Notes: generated by a model not told the origin, from the sequence alone. A DNA stretch of 64,000 bases from Prevotella sp. UBA2456 (GCA_002342415.1 DDPY01000054.1:1-64000), one strand, 5' to 3'; shown: positions 42,613-50,926, numbered from the stretch's first letter. Numbers and translations are program-made.

Positions 42613-44826
42613 CTATTCTGCCTCTAACAGGAGCACGCGGCTTGCCCAGTCGGTCTTCTTCGACCATTCGGGCTCGTTGCGGTAAGGTACATCCAGACCG
42701 TGGTTCATCAGGTAGGCTCCGCTGAACGACTTGCCCTCGCAGTCGAGTGGCTGCAGGTCGATGCGGTTCAGCTCGTGTACCTTATACATACGGTTGGGGT
42801 TGAGGCCAGCCATCTTCACACGGGGCAGGTGCTCGTTCTGGAACGACTCCGTCTTCCACCAGTACCATACGGCCTTGCTCTGCTCGTCGTTGACATACAT
42901 CAGCGATGCCAGCCCCTTCTTGTCGTAGGGCGATACCAGACGGTAGAGGTTGCCAAACTGCACGATGGGACGAATCTGCTTATACTCGGCAATGGCCTTG
43001 CGGCAGAGTTCCTTCTCGTCGTCGCTCATGTTCTTGGGCTGTATCTCCATGCCTAAGCGTCCCGACATAGCCACATCGATACGATATTTCATGGCCGTGG
43101 TGCGGAACACAGTGTGGTTGGGTGTAGCCGAGATGTGCGAGGCCATAGCAATGGCGGGGAAGAAGTAGCTGGTGCCCCACTGCATGTAGATGCGCTGCAA
43201 GGCGTCGGTATTGTCGCTGACCCAGAACTCATCGAACCAAGGCAGCACGCCCCAGTTGGCACGGCCGCCGCCCGAAGCACAGGCCTGAATGGTGACATCG
43301 GGATATTTCCCGCGGATGCGCTCGCATACCTTGGCGAAGCCGCGGTGATAGTCGATGTAGAGGTGGCTCTGGTCGTTCATGGTCAGATATTGCGAACCGT
43401 GGTTCATGATGGCCATGTTGGCATCCCATTTGATATAGTCGATCTCAGGATATTTGGACAGGAGGTTGTCCACTACGCTGAAGACAAAGTCCTGCACCTT
43501 GGGATTGCTCAGGTCGAGCACCACCTGCGTTCCTCCGCGTCCTAAGACGGCATCGCGCTTGGGTGCCTTCACTATCCAGTCGGGATGGGCCTCATAGAGT
43601 TCGGAGGTGGTGTTGGCCATCTCGGGCTCTATCCAGATGCCGAACTTCACCCCGTTCTTCCTGGCATCGCGCAGTAGTCCCTCAATGCCCTCGGGCAACT
43701 TGTTGCGGTCTACCACCCAGTCGCCCAGGCTGGAGTTGTCGGTCTTGCGCGGATATTTGTCACCAAACCAGCCGTCGTCCATCACAAACAGCTCGCCGCC
43801 CATCGAGGCAATGTCCTTCATCATCTGGTCCATGCCCTGCTGGTTGATGTCGAAATAGACACCCTCCCACGAGTTGAGCAGAATCTTGCGCTCTCGGTCA
43901 CCGTGCATCAGCTTATATTTGCGGCCCCACTTGTGGAAGTTGCGCGATACGCCCGATAGTCCCTGTTGCGAGTAGCTCAGGGCGAGGGCAGGGGTCTGGA
44001 AGGTCTCGCCGCGCTTCAGGTGGTACTCCGAGTTGTCTTCGTTGATGCCTGCGAAGAAGTAGTGGTAGTCGGTATCGTCGGTGACCACCTTCAGGCGGTA
44101 GTTGCCCGAATAGCAGATGGCAGCACCGATGACGGCTCCCGTGTTCTCCTGTCCCTTGCCGTCGAGCGAGAACATCACCTCGCCGTGGTCGGTATGCGAG
44201 TTGCGTGTGCCGTCCTTGTTGACAATCACCTTCTGGCCGGGAGTCAGCGGCTCCTCCACCAGCTGGGCCTCGTTGGCCCACGAGCCGTAGAAATGGCTCA
44301 GCCACACGTTGCCCCTGCGGATGGGCAGCATGGCCGAGGCAAAGGTGGTCAGATTGACGGTGCCTTTCTCGTTGTTGGTAATCTCGGTCCATGCTTCGAT
44401 GATGTCCTCCTTCACGTAGGCCTTGTAGTTGAGGGTCACGGTGATGGGATAGACGGGGTCCCGCATCGTGATGCTGGTCACGAAGTTGCCTTCGTCCACT
44501 ACCTCGCCATGCTCTACATATTCGGCTACGAGGGCGGTCGACAGGTTTCCGTCGCTATGGCGCATGGCCAGTGCTGCCTCGGCAGGGGTGTTGAGTCCGT
44601 AGGCAGGATAAGCCTCCATGCGTCCGAATACGGCAGGCTTCTGCAGATGCTGCAGCTCCTGTGCGCTCAGCTTTGCACCATAGTAAACATACTTGGGCTG
44701 CTGCCCTTTCTCTACCTCCAGCACCAGACTGGTGTTCTGTGTCTCAACAACCACTTGCTCAGCCCGTACGCCCTGAGCTGTCAGACAGAGCATGGCTGCC
44801 ATGCAAATCTTCACTAATCTTCTCAT
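42613..44826 (-). CDS. GH36 alpha-galactosidase
   Basis: A 737-aa exported glycoside hydrolase that removes alpha-linked galactose from oligosaccharides such as raffinose or melibiose or from galactomannan side chains. Signal peptide 1-22 (QGVRA). The catalytic nucleophile is the Asp in YIKWDANM (about 468) and the acid/base Asp is in VSDNTDALQRI (about 538), both characteristic of GH36. EGVYFDINQQGM and MDDGWFGDKYP are also typical. It has its own promoter and is divergent from the fRMsr gene; no SusCD pair is nearby. Confidence 0.93.
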   Translation of the reverse strand: MRRLVKICMAAMLCLTAQGVRAEQVVVETQNTSLVLEVEKGQQPKYVYYGAKLSAQELQHLQKPAVFGRMEAYPAYGLNTPAEAALAMRHSDGNLSTALVAEYVEHGEVVDEGNFVTSITMRDPVYPITVTLNYKAYVKEDIIEAWTEITNNEKGTVNLTTFASAMLPIRRGNVWLSHFYGSWANEAQLVEEPLTPGQKVIVNKDGTRNSHTDHGEVMFSLDGKGQENTGAVIGAAICYSGNYRLKVVTDDTDYHYFFAGINEDNSEYHLKRGETFQTPALALSYSQQGLSGVSRNFHKWGRKYKLMHGDRERKILLNSWEGVYFDINQQGMDQMMKDIASMGGELFVMDDGWFGDKYPRKTDNSSLGDWVVDRNKLPEGIEGLLRDARKNGVKFGIWIEPEMANTTSELYEAHPDWIVKAPKRDAVLGRGGTQVVLDLSNPKVQDFVFSVVDNLLSKYPEIDYIKWDANMAIMNHGSQYLTMNDQSHLYIDYHRGFAKVCERIRGKYPDVTIQACASGGGRANWGVLPWFDEFWVSDNTDALQRIYMQWGTSYFFPAIAMASHISATPNHTVFRTTAMKYRIDVAMSGRLGMEIQPKNMSDDEKELCRKAIAEYKQIRPIVQFGNLYRLVSPYDKKGLASLMYVNDEQSKAVWYWWKTESFQNEHLPRVKMAGLNPNRMYKVHELNRIDLQPLDCEGKSFSGAYLMNHGLDVPYRNEPEWSKKTDWASRVLLLEAE

Positions 44827-44869
44827 ACGTCTTGCTTCTCAGTTTTGATTATTTATTGGTAATACTTGT

Positions 44870-44900
44870 GCAAAGGTACGTTTTTTTTTGTACATTCAAA
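44870..44900 (-). promoter_or_regulatory. Promoter of alpha-galactosidase
   Basis: Minus-strand TTTG (44897-44900) and TACCTTTGC (44870-44878), 18 bases apart. A weaker plus-strand TAATTTTG at 44910-44917 may serve the divergent gene. Confidence 0.75.
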
Positions 44901-44933
44901 CATTTTTTGTAATTTTGTGCCGATAAAAACTAA

Positions 44934-45383
44934 ATGACGATGGAAAAAGACGAGAAATACCGACTGCTGACCGCTCAGGTGAAGGCCCTTGTCGAGGGCG
45001 AGGACGACGAGATATCCCTCATGGCCAATATCAGTGCTGCCATTCACGAGACGATGGGCTTCTTCTGGACAGGTTTCTATATTGTCAAGGGCAACGAGCT
45101 GCGGCTCGGTCCGTTTCAGGGACCTGTGGCCTGTATGCATATCCCCTTCGGGCGGGGAGTCTGCGGCAGCGCCTGGCAGCGGGCCGAGACTATTGTCGTG
45201 CCCGATGTGGAACAGTTTCCCGGCCATATAGCCTGTAGCAGTCTTTCGCGCTCAGAGATTGTCGTGCCCGTGTTCGACCGTCAGCACGAGGTCAAGGCCG
45301 TGCTCGACATCGACAGCACCGAGCTCTCTACCTTCGACGAGACAGACCGCCGCTGGCTTGAGCAGATAGTAGCCTGTCTGTAG
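44934..45383 (+). CDS. msrC: Free methionine-(R)-sulfoxide reductase (GAF domain)
   Basis: A 149-aa single GAF-domain enzyme that reduces free methionine-R-sulfoxide. The family's three cysteines are present: two in ACMHIPFGRGVCGSAW (about 65 and 75) and one in GHIACSSLSRSEIV (about 99); GFYIVKGNELRLGPFQG is the typical start of the fold. The ATG at 44940 is also possible. It converges on the HAD phosphatase gene, 31 bases away. Confidence 0.9.
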   Translation: MTMEKDEKYRLLTAQVKALVEGEDDEISLMANISAAIHETMGFFWTGFYIVKGNELRLGPFQGPVACMHIPFGRGVCGSAWQRAETIVVPDVEQFPGHIACSSLSRSEIVVPVFDRQHEVKAVLDIDSTELSTFDETDRRWLEQIVACL

Positions 45384-45414
45384 TTGAAATGCCATTTCTT
45401 GGCAAAGTTGTTTC

Positions 45415-46050
45415 CTACAGGTCGGCATTCAGCAGGGCTGTCAGCATGCCTGTCCAGTCTTCATTGTTCTGCGGACAGAGCGTGTGGATGCCCAGTCGGG
45501 AGGCTGCCTCGACATTCCTCTTGCCGTCGTCGACGAAGAGTGTCTGGTCAGGACGGGCCTGCTGCCCCTCCAGCATCATGCGGAAGATACGCTCGTCGGG
45601 CTTCATCACTCCACACTCATAGCTCAGATAGAGGCGGTCGAAGTAGCTGTCTATCGGATGCCCCAGCCCGTCGAACTCGGTGCTTCGGGCCCACTGCATC
45701 ATATAGGGATTGGTATTCGACAGCAGGCACAGTTGATAGCCTTGCTGGCGGAGCGTCTGCAGCATGTCGAGATTGCGGCGGGGTACGCTTCCCACGTATC
45801 CGTGCCACGCTTCGTAGCATTCACGGCTGCTGAGCTCGCGGCCTGTCAGCTGGCTCAGGGCTATGCGGAATTGCTCGGCAGTGATGCTGCCTTCTTCCAG
45901 CTGGCCGAAGATGCCTTGCTGCTGGTATACGTCCAGATGCTGGCGTGCATTGCGCAAGCCGATGCGCTCGAATTGTCTGACGGCTCCTTCGTAATCGAGT
46001 GCCAGTACTACGCCTCCCAAGTCGAAGGCTATGTTCTTAATCTTTTTCAT
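45415..46050 (-). CDS. HAD family phosphatase (YihX-like)
   Basis: A 211-aa haloacid dehalogenase-fold hydrolase. Motif I FDLGGVVLALD (nucleophile Asp at about 10), motif II LLSNTNPYMM (about 110), the motif III Lys region VMKPDE and motif IV FVDDGKRNVEAA (about 173) are intact. YihX-type members act on sugar phosphates; substrate unknown. The glycerate kinase gene is upstream on the same strand, but each has its own promoter. Confidence 0.88.
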   Translation of the reverse strand: MKKIKNIAFDLGGVVLALDYEGAVRQFERIGLRNARQHLDVYQQQGIFGQLEEGSITAEQFRIALSQLTGRELSSRECYEAWHGYVGSVPRRNLDMLQTLRQQGYQLCLLSNTNPYMMQWARSTEFDGLGHPIDSYFDRLYLSYECGVMKPDERIFRMMLEGQQARPDQTLFVDDGKRNVEAASRLGIHTLCPQNNEDWTGMLTALLNADL

Positions 46051-46072
46051 GCTATGATGCTATATTTCGTTT

Positions 46073-46081
46073 GCAAAGTTA
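46073..46081 (-). promoter_or_regulatory. Promoter of HAD phosphatase (-7 element)
   Basis: Minus-strand TAACTTTGC, 23 bases before the ATG. Confidence 0.7.
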
Positions 46082-46100
46082 CAAAATCTTTGTGACATGA

Positions 46101-47180
46101 TCAGCCTGTAGGGTAGTTAAAATTGCTCAATTGTGGTAGTCGTTGGCACGTCAGGCTGACGTTCCGCAGGGCTGTCTCCTTGCGCATGGCCTCCTCGATA
46201 GGGAGACCCGCCGGGTTAATGCATTCCACTTGGGCGAAACCTGCTTTTTGCAATTGGTCTTTGTCGCTGATTCGTCCGGCTATCAGCACGGTTGGGATTC
46301 CTTGTGCTTGTGATAAAATGCCCATCGGCAATTTGCCCATCAGTGTCTGACGGTCGGCCGAGCCCTCGCCTGTGATGAGAAGGCTGGCATTCCTGACAAG
46401 TTCAGGGAAGTGGATGGTGTCGAGTAATAGCTGTATGCCAGACTTGCTTACAGCATTCAGATATTCAAGGAAGGCATAGCCGAGCCCGCCGGCAGCGCCG
46501 GCTCCCTCCATCATGGAGCAGTCATGACCAAAATGCTTGGCAGAGATGGCTGCAAACTTTCTGGCCCGCTCGTCTAGAATGGTCACCATTTCAGGAGTCG
46601 CCCCTTTCTGTGGAGCAAATACGTGGGCAGCACCATGCTCGCCGCACAACGGATTTCTGACATCGGAGGCCAGGGTGAAGCGTACCTCTTTCAGGGCATC
46701 GATGTCGTCCCACGTGCCATGTTTGGCAAATGCGTCGATGAGTGCCCGAAGCATTCCTATGCCTGCATCGCTGGTTGCACTGCCGCCCAGTCCCACGATG
46801 ATATGCCTTGCTCCTCGGCGGACGGCATCTGCCACCAGTTGTCCCGTTCCGTAACTGGTTGCCACCAGCGGGTTTCGCTCTTCTTTTGTCAGCAGGGGCA
46901 GCCCGCTTGCCTGGGCTATTTCTATCACTGCCGTCTCGCCCTGCAACAGATATTTAGCGGTGACGGGACGCATCAGCGGGTCGCGCACCGTCACAGATAC
47001 TGACTCGCCCCCTATGGCAGCATGGAAAGCCTCTAAGAAACCCTCGCCGCCATCGCTGACAGGCACTTGCACAATCTCGGCCTCAGGGCATGCCCTACGC
47101 ACTCCCTCCGCAGCTGCCATATTGGCTTCCACAGAGGTAAGGCATCCCTTAAATGAATCGATAGCAACTACAACTTTCAT
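46101..47180 (-). CDS. glxK: Glycerate kinase
   Basis: A 359-aa glycerate 2-kinase of the GlxK/GarK family, phosphorylating D-glycerate. MKVVVAIDSFKGCLTSVEAN, ATSYGTGQLVADAV and the GLGGSATSDAGIGML loop (about 131) are typical. The ATG at 47180 is chosen because the -7 element is at 47203-47211 and the family starts there; the 21 upstream in-frame codons overlap the promoter. Confidence 0.92.
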   Translation of the reverse strand: MKVVVAIDSFKGCLTSVEANMAAAEGVRRACPEAEIVQVPVSDGGEGFLEAFHAAIGGESVSVTVRDPLMRPVTAKYLLQGETAVIEIAQASGLPLLTKEERNPLVATSYGTGQLVADAVRRGARHIIVGLGGSATSDAGIGMLRALIDAFAKHGTWDDIDALKEVRFTLASDVRNPLCGEHGAAHVFAPQKGATPEMVTILDERARKFAAISAKHFGHDCSMMEGAGAAGGLGYAFLEYLNAVSKSGIQLLLDTIHFPELVRNASLLITGEGSADRQTLMGKLPMGILSQAQGIPTVLIAGRISDKDQLQKAGFAQVECINPAGLPIEEAMRKETALRNVSLTCQRLPQLSNFNYPTG

Positions 47181-47202
47181 CACTTCAGCTTGCTTGTGAG
47201 TT

Positions 47203-47211
47203 GCAAAGATA
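47203..47211 (-). promoter_or_regulatory. Promoter of glycerate kinase (-7 element)
   Basis: Minus-strand TATCTTTGC; it fixes the start codon of the gene at 47180. Confidence 0.75.
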
Positions 47212-47251
47212 AGAAAAAGTGTGCAATCCGCAAAAGATGGCACACCTTATT

Positions 47252-47407
47252 TTATTGGTACACTTCTCCATCAGTGATAGAGTAGGGGGGCTTAATACCC
47301 GATAGGATGATTGAGCTCCAGAAGTGTAGTGGCAGGCTGATTACATCCTGAGCCTGAATGGTGCCCATTGTCATCAAGGCAAGGGCTAAGACAATCATTT
47401 TCTTCAT
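47252..47407 (-). CDS. 51-aa small secreted peptide
   Basis: Starts MKKMIVLALALMTMGTIQAQ, a complete signal peptide, followed by a 31-residue tail (DVISLPLHFWSSIILSGIKP and on to GEVYQ). It has its own -7 element 41 bases upstream (47448-47456, minus). There is no lipobox. I recognise no family; a secreted signal or toxin-like peptide is only a guess. Confidence 0.65.
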   Translation of the reverse strand: MKKMIVLALALMTMGTIQAQDVISLPLHFWSSIILSGIKPPYSITDGEVYQ

Positions 47408-47447
47408 TTTTATTAGTGTTTAGTTTCTCTTTTGTCATATTTCGTCT

Positions 47448-47456
47448 GCAAAGATA
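47448..47456 (-). promoter_or_regulatory. Promoter of 51-aa secreted peptide (-7 element)
   Basis: Minus-strand TATCTTTGC. Confidence 0.75.
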
Positions 47457-47531
47457 ATCAATAATTTCGAAATATTTGCCTGTTCTATGATGATAATTCA
47501 AATGCTTTTCTCTGAATACAGGAAAAATTAG

Positions 47532-47540
47532 TATCTTTGC
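47532..47540 (+). promoter_or_regulatory. Promoter of the alkD-like gene (-7 element)
   Basis: TATCTTTGC; it makes starts before about 47545 impossible. Confidence 0.75.
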
Positions 47541-47560
47541 AAATGATATCATTTTGTAGT

Positions 47561-48334
47561 ATGATGACGGCAAGGCAAGTGATTGAATACATGGAGTCGC
47601 TGCGGGATGAGAAGCAGCGTGAGAATCTGATGCGGTTTTTTAAGACTGGACCAGGTGAATATGGCGAGGGCGATGAGTTCCTGGGGTTGAAGGTGCCGCA
47701 GACGAGAGCGGTGGTACGGGCAGTGTCCAAGGATTTCCTGCTCGGGGAAGTGCCGGAACTGCTGCTGTCGAAATGGCACGAGGTCAGGCTATGCGGGTTG
47801 TTGATACTGGTGGCGAAATTCGAGAAGTTGGCGACAAAGAGGCTGATGAGTGATGGTGAGGCTATTCGGAGGCGAGACGAGATTGTAGAGATGTATCTGG
47901 AGTATGCAGAGCGGGCAAATAACTGGGACTTGGTCGATTTGTCGGCTCCGAAGATACTGGGAGGCTGGTTGGCAGATTGTCCCTCGAAAGAGATGCGCGC
48001 ATATAAGCAGCAGGTAGTGGATGAACAGGCTCGGAGTGAGAATTTATGGCGACAGCGGATGAGTATGGTCTGTACGTGGAAGACTTCGCATGAGGGTGAT
48101 CCGTCGTGGTGTTTGCATTATGCCGAGATTCATCTGCATCACCCGCACGACTTGATGCACAAGGCAGTAGGATGGATGCTCAGGGAGATGGGGAAACATT
48201 GTTCGTTGGATTTGCTGCGGGCTTTTCTGAGACAACATGCGCACGAAATGCCACGAACAACTCTTCGCTATGCGATAGAAAAGATGTCTGAAGTGGAACG
48301 AAAGGAGTGGATGTGTTATGAAGGACTATCCTGA
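47561..48334 (+). CDS. DNA alkylation repair protein, AlkD-like
   Basis: A 257-aa HEAT-like-repeat protein of the AlkD DNA glycosylase family, which removes bulky or cationic alkylated bases. NNWDLVDLSAPKILGGWL (about 122) carries the Trp/Asp of the active cleft, and HYAEIHLHHP and PRTTLRYAIEKM match the later repeats. The start is 47561 or 47564, about 20 bases after the -7 element. It overlaps the MGMT-like gene by 17 bases, so two alkylation-repair proteins are made from one message. Confidence 0.88.
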   Translation: MMTARQVIEYMESLRDEKQRENLMRFFKTGPGEYGEGDEFLGLKVPQTRAVVRAVSKDFLLGEVPELLLSKWHEVRLCGLLILVAKFEKLATKRLMSDGEAIRRRDEIVEMYLEYAERANNWDLVDLSAPKILGGWLADCPSKEMRAYKQQVVDEQARSENLWRQRMSMVCTWKTSHEGDPSWCLHYAEIHLHHPHDLMHKAVGWMLREMGKHCSLDLLRAFLRQHAHEMPRTTLRYAIEKMSEVERKEWMCYEGLS

Positions 48335-48650
48335 CAGGATGACAGCGGAGCAGGCAGGGAAATTTGGTGAAGATGTGCTGAACATCGTCAGTCAGATTCC
48401 GCGTGGACGAGTGACAACGTATGGAGCCATTGCTGCGTGGGCTGGATGGCCAAGTCATTCAAGGATGGTGGGACGGATTCTGAGATATTCGCCTGAGGCA
48501 GAGGCGTTGCCTTGTCATCGGGTGGTGAACAAGGAAGGGCGTACGGCACCGGGATGGAGTAGGCAGCGCATGTTGTTGGAGGAGGAAGGCGTATTATTCC
48601 GATCTAATGGGCATGTGGATATGAACCGCTTTCTGTGGGAGCCAGAATGA
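48318..48650 (+). CDS. MGMT-family DNA base-repair protein
   Basis: A 110-aa protein with only the C-terminal domain of O6-methylguanine-DNA methyltransferase. Helix-turn-helix RVTTYGAIAAWAGWPSHSRMVG (about 31) and active-site motif ALPCHRVVN (Cys at about 66) are present. Cys instead of the Trp of alkyltransferase-like (ATL) proteins suggests it can accept alkyl groups. Many short MGMT-like proteins only bind damage, so activity is unproven. Confidence 0.88.
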   Translation: MKDYPDRMTAEQAGKFGEDVLNIVSQIPRGRVTTYGAIAAWAGWPSHSRMVGRILRYSPEAEALPCHRVVNKEGRTAPGWSRQRMLLEEEGVLFRSNGHVDMNRFLWEPE

Positions 48651-48653
48651 AAA

Positions 48654-48685
48654 AAGAGGTGCGATGGGGATGTATCGCACCTCTT
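48654..48685 (+). terminator. Terminator of the alkD-MGMT operon
   Basis: Stem AAGAGGTGCGAT / ATCGCACCTCTT, then CTTGT. Confidence 0.85.
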
Positions 48686-48705
48686 CTTGTCTGTTCGGAT
48701 GGTTG

Positions 48706-48768
48706 TGAATTATTTGGGAAATCAATATTTGTGTTGATGAATCATGTACTGACCCCGTGATTCTTGGC
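48706..48768 (-). repeat. GTACATGATTCATC dispersed repeat, copy 1
   Basis: On the minus strand AAGAATCACGGGG, GTACATGATTCATCAACACA, then ATTTCCCAAATAATT. Related copies at 49146-49184 and 49451-49512. Confidence 0.8.
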
Positions 48769-48858
48769 ATTCTTCTTCATTTTTGAAATGAAGTTGTTGG
48801 TGGTCTTGTCAGAAGAAGCCATAACGACTTCGTGGTTCAATAGGGCATTTTTTTCCAT
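48742..48858 (-). CDS. 38-aa small ORF with promoter
   Basis: MEKNALLNHEVVMASSDKTT followed by 18 more residues ending KNHGVST. A minus-strand TACCTTTGC lies 20 bases upstream (48878-48886). The last codons lie within the dispersed repeat, so this may be a gene truncated by the repeat. Function unknown. Confidence 0.4.
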   Translation of the reverse strand: MEKNALLNHEVVMASSDKTTNNFISKMKKNAKNHGVST

Positions 48859-48877
48859 AAATCAATGCTTTGATGGT

Positions 48878-48886
48878 GCAAAGGTA
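48878..48886 (-). promoter_or_regulatory. -7 element of the 38-aa ORF
   Basis: Minus-strand TACCTTTGC. Confidence 0.65.
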
Positions 48887-49023
48887 GCATTTTTATCTAG
48901 AAAAGTGAAGATTTTATGGAAAATTTTCCAAATTGAAAGTACAACCTTCCAAATTTGTGCTCATTCGAAGCACTCTCACTCGAAAAAGTCCATAATTATT
49001 TTGGCTTTTTGCTCACTTTCTCG

Positions 49024-49032
49024 TACCTTTGC
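49024..49032 (+). promoter_or_regulatory. -7 element of the 28-aa ORF
   Basis: TACCTTTGC, 22 bases before an ATG. Confidence 0.65.
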
Positions 49033-49054
49033 AACCGACAAGAGAGTATTAACA

Positions 49055-49141
49055 ATGCCGAATCGGCGCAAAATCGGCGCAAATGCGTTTTTGAGGAATG
49101 CCGAAGATGCCCATAAACAAAGGGATACTCAAAGAAATTGA
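49055..49141 (+). CDS. 28-aa small ORF with promoter
   Basis: MPNRRKIGANAFLRNAEDAH then KQRDTQRN. It contains two ATCGGCGCAAA units. Its stop is next to the second dispersed repeat. Probably the stub of a lost gene; function unknown. Confidence 0.35.
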   Translation: MPNRRKIGANAFLRNAEDAHKQRDTQRN

Positions 49142-49145
49142 ATGA

Positions 49146-49184
49146 CAGATGAATCATGTACCTCTGTCCCCGTGATTCTTGTCA
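49146..49184 (-). repeat. GTACATGATTCATC dispersed repeat, copy 2 (partial)
   Basis: Minus strand AAGAATCACGGGGACAGAGG then TACATGATTCATC. It forms the last codons of the RhuM remnant. Confidence 0.8.
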
Positions 49185-49414
49185 AGGTTGTAGTGGTACA
49201 TATTTCGCTTCACACTTCTTTTACCCTCCTGACGAACTGACAAAAATTTTTTGTGAGTTCGTTCTGGTGCTTGCGAAGCATCAAACAACTTCATCATCTG
49301 CTCTACATTTAGCCATACATCCTCGCCCTCGAATCTTACATTGACTCGAGCAATCCCGTTTTCATCCTGATAAATCAGGAATGCCTCATTCCTTTTCTCT
49401 ATTTCGTTTGCCAT
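49154..49414 (-). pseudogene. Truncated RhuM-family virulence protein
   Basis: About 86 aa matching only the N-terminus of RhuM-type proteins (~330 aa): IYQDENGIARVNVRFEGEDV, then WLNVEQMMKLFDAS and, after apparent loss of internal sequence, KRSVKRNMYHYNLD. At NLD, where a full-length protein continues, the frame runs into the dispersed repeat and stops. A -7 element (49437-49445, minus) still precedes it. RhuM genes usually belong to mobile or accessory islands. Confidence 0.75.
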
Positions 49415-49436
49415 ATCTTCAATATCGTTTTTGTTT

Positions 49437-49445
49437 GCAAAAGTA
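49437..49445 (-). promoter_or_regulatory. -7 element of the RhuM remnant
   Basis: Minus-strand TACTTTTGC. Confidence 0.5.
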
Positions 49446-49450
49446 ATCAA

Positions 49451-49512
49451 TTATTTGGGAAATCTATACTTTGTGTTGATGAATCATGTACCAGTCCCTG
49501 CGTCTCTCGAGG
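49451..49512 (-). repeat. GTACATGATTCATC dispersed repeat, copy 3
   Basis: Minus strand GGGACTGGTACATGATTCAT, then ACACAAAG and ATTTCCCAAATAATT. Confidence 0.8.
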
Positions 49513-49962
49513 TAGGGTATCAGAAATGGTGCTCTACCTTTTATTTTGAAGCCGTTTTGCTCAAGTTAAGAAACAAAAATCACTTAATTTACTACTTTTT
49601 TGTAGTTTTTTTGCTGAATATAAAATATTATTGCTACCTTTGGCAACGAGTTTCAAGTACACCTGTGTGCAGATGTGCGTTTTAATGGCTCAACTTTGTA
49701 AAAGGAGCATTTGATATTATCCTTCACTGAAATCTGGACAATTTCAATCATCAAGGGTAATAGGCAATATGCTCATGCTTGGGATTATTATATCATTAAT
49801 ATATCTCCTGCATGGGCTGTTGTCTTTATTTGATGATTGGCAGTCCAGAGCCGCAGTGAGATAATTTCAGCAGTCCCATGCTTCTTAACTATTAACGCTG
49901 ACTTCTTGGGATTGGTTGGCATGGAGTTAAATTATACTAATCATTTAAATAAAACAAAATTT
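49513..49962. other. AT-rich gap before the lipoprotein gene
   Basis: No gene seen. TACCTTTG at 49635-49642 could start the lipoprotein transcript with a long leader, and AGGTAG...CTACCTTTTATTTT at 49510-49546 is a possible terminator. Confidence 0.5.
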
Positions 49963-50469
49963 ATGAAAGCATTAAGATTTATTGGAATTGCACTTCTCAC
50001 AGTGCTTATGAGTGTAAGTTTTTCCGCTTGCGGAGGTAGTGACGATGATGACAATAATGGAGGTGGAAATGAAACACCCACATCCATTGAGGGGACTTGG
50101 TACATGAAATCAGTGACGTGGTACAACTACTATACTGATGGAACTAAAGAGGAGAAAAGGTCAAGTGACAATAGAACATACGCGGACTATGCAGAAGATG
50201 AAATCTGGAAACTTGCAAAAAGCGGTAACAATTATATTTGGACTGAAATAGAGAAAGGTTACTCCCCAGAGACGCACACTTGGGAAAAACTTGGAAACAA
50301 TGAATTTAAATGTTCCCTTGATGGTAAGAATCACAAAATTGTTATCACTTCTATTGAGAGAAACAAGATGGTTTTGGAATGGACTGAGGATTACGATGGA
50401 GAGCCTTCTACATCTAAAGGTAGCAAACCACATTACAGCGTTGGAGTACATACTCTATTAAGAAAATAA
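49963..50469 (+). CDS. Predicted lipoprotein, lipocalin-like
   Basis: A 168-aa protein with a lipoprotein signal (VSFSAC, Cys at about 23), an acidic Asp/Asn/Gly linker (GGSDDDDNNGGGNE) and then a domain starting SIEGTWYMKSVTWY and continuing with short beta-strands (NEFKCSLDGKNHKIVITSIE, KMVLEWTEDYDG), as in small lipocalin-like lipoproteins of Bacteroidetes. Function unknown. Its codon use is clearly AT-richer than the housekeeping genes, consistent with an acquired region. The ATG at 49963 starts the signal peptide; the upstream open frame is not supported. Confidence 0.7.
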   Translation: MKALRFIGIALLTVLMSVSFSACGGSDDDDNNGGGNETPTSIEGTWYMKSVTWYNYYTDGTKEEKRSSDNRTYADYAEDEIWKLAKSGNNYIWTEIEKGYSPETHTWEKLGNNEFKCSLDGKNHKIVITSIERNKMVLEWTEDYDGEPSTSKGSKPHYSVGVHTLLRK

Positions 50470-50483
50470 GAATTAGTAACAAG

Positions 50484-50516
50484 GAAAGGTAGCAAATAAC
50501 GCTATCTTTCTTTTTT
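50484..50516 (+). terminator. Terminator of the lipoprotein gene
   Basis: GAAAGGTAGC / GCTATCTTTC stem followed by TTTTTT. Confidence 0.85.
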
Positions 50517-50564
50517 ACTGCGTTATAGGTCAATTCCAATTAGTAGTTCATATATAGTTGTTGT

Positions 50565-50592
50565 TGGGTCAGGGGACTCTGATCCGTTTGGC
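50565..50592. repeat. GGGTCAGGGGACTCTGATCC repeat, copy 1
   Basis: The same element, with two extra bases, is at 51716-51742. Confidence 0.8.
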
Positions 50593-50800
50593 CCGTTGAC
50601 TTTTTAGGATAGTCGCAAGCATATACAAGCCTTTCTCAGTAAAAGCCTTAGCTAGTGAACGGCTTTTGGCTGATAGATTTGTGGTCGAAATTTTCGACCA
50701 CAAATCCTTTAACTCGTCTGATGTCAAAACAAACATATAATCCTCAGGGAACTTGTCGGGATTGTTCTTTACGGCTTTCTTGGCTAAAGTTAGACAAAAG
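50569..50800 (-). pseudogene. ORF6N-domain remnant
   Basis: The minus frame reads AVKNNPDKFPEDYMFVLTSD, ELKDLWSKISTTN and AFTEKGLYMLATILKSQRA, matching the conserved core of ORF6N (KilA-N-related) DNA-binding proteins. The N-terminal part is not recognisable, and the 3' end breaks off exactly at the GGGGACTCTGATCC repeat. A decayed phage/mobile gene. Confidence 0.7.
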
Positions 50801-50895
50801 TTAATTATAGGCTTCACTTTTTTATGAATATCACAAATTGACAACAAAATTAATATATTTTCTTCACTTTTAAGTGAATTATAAGAAAAAAGTTG

Positions 50896-50904
50896 TATCT
50901 TTGC
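50896..50904 (+). promoter_or_regulatory. Promoter of the HigBA-like pair (-7 element)
   Basis: TATCTTTGC, 22 bases before the toxin ATG. Confidence 0.75.
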
Positions 50905-50926
50905 ACCGACCAAATGACAATGAGCA

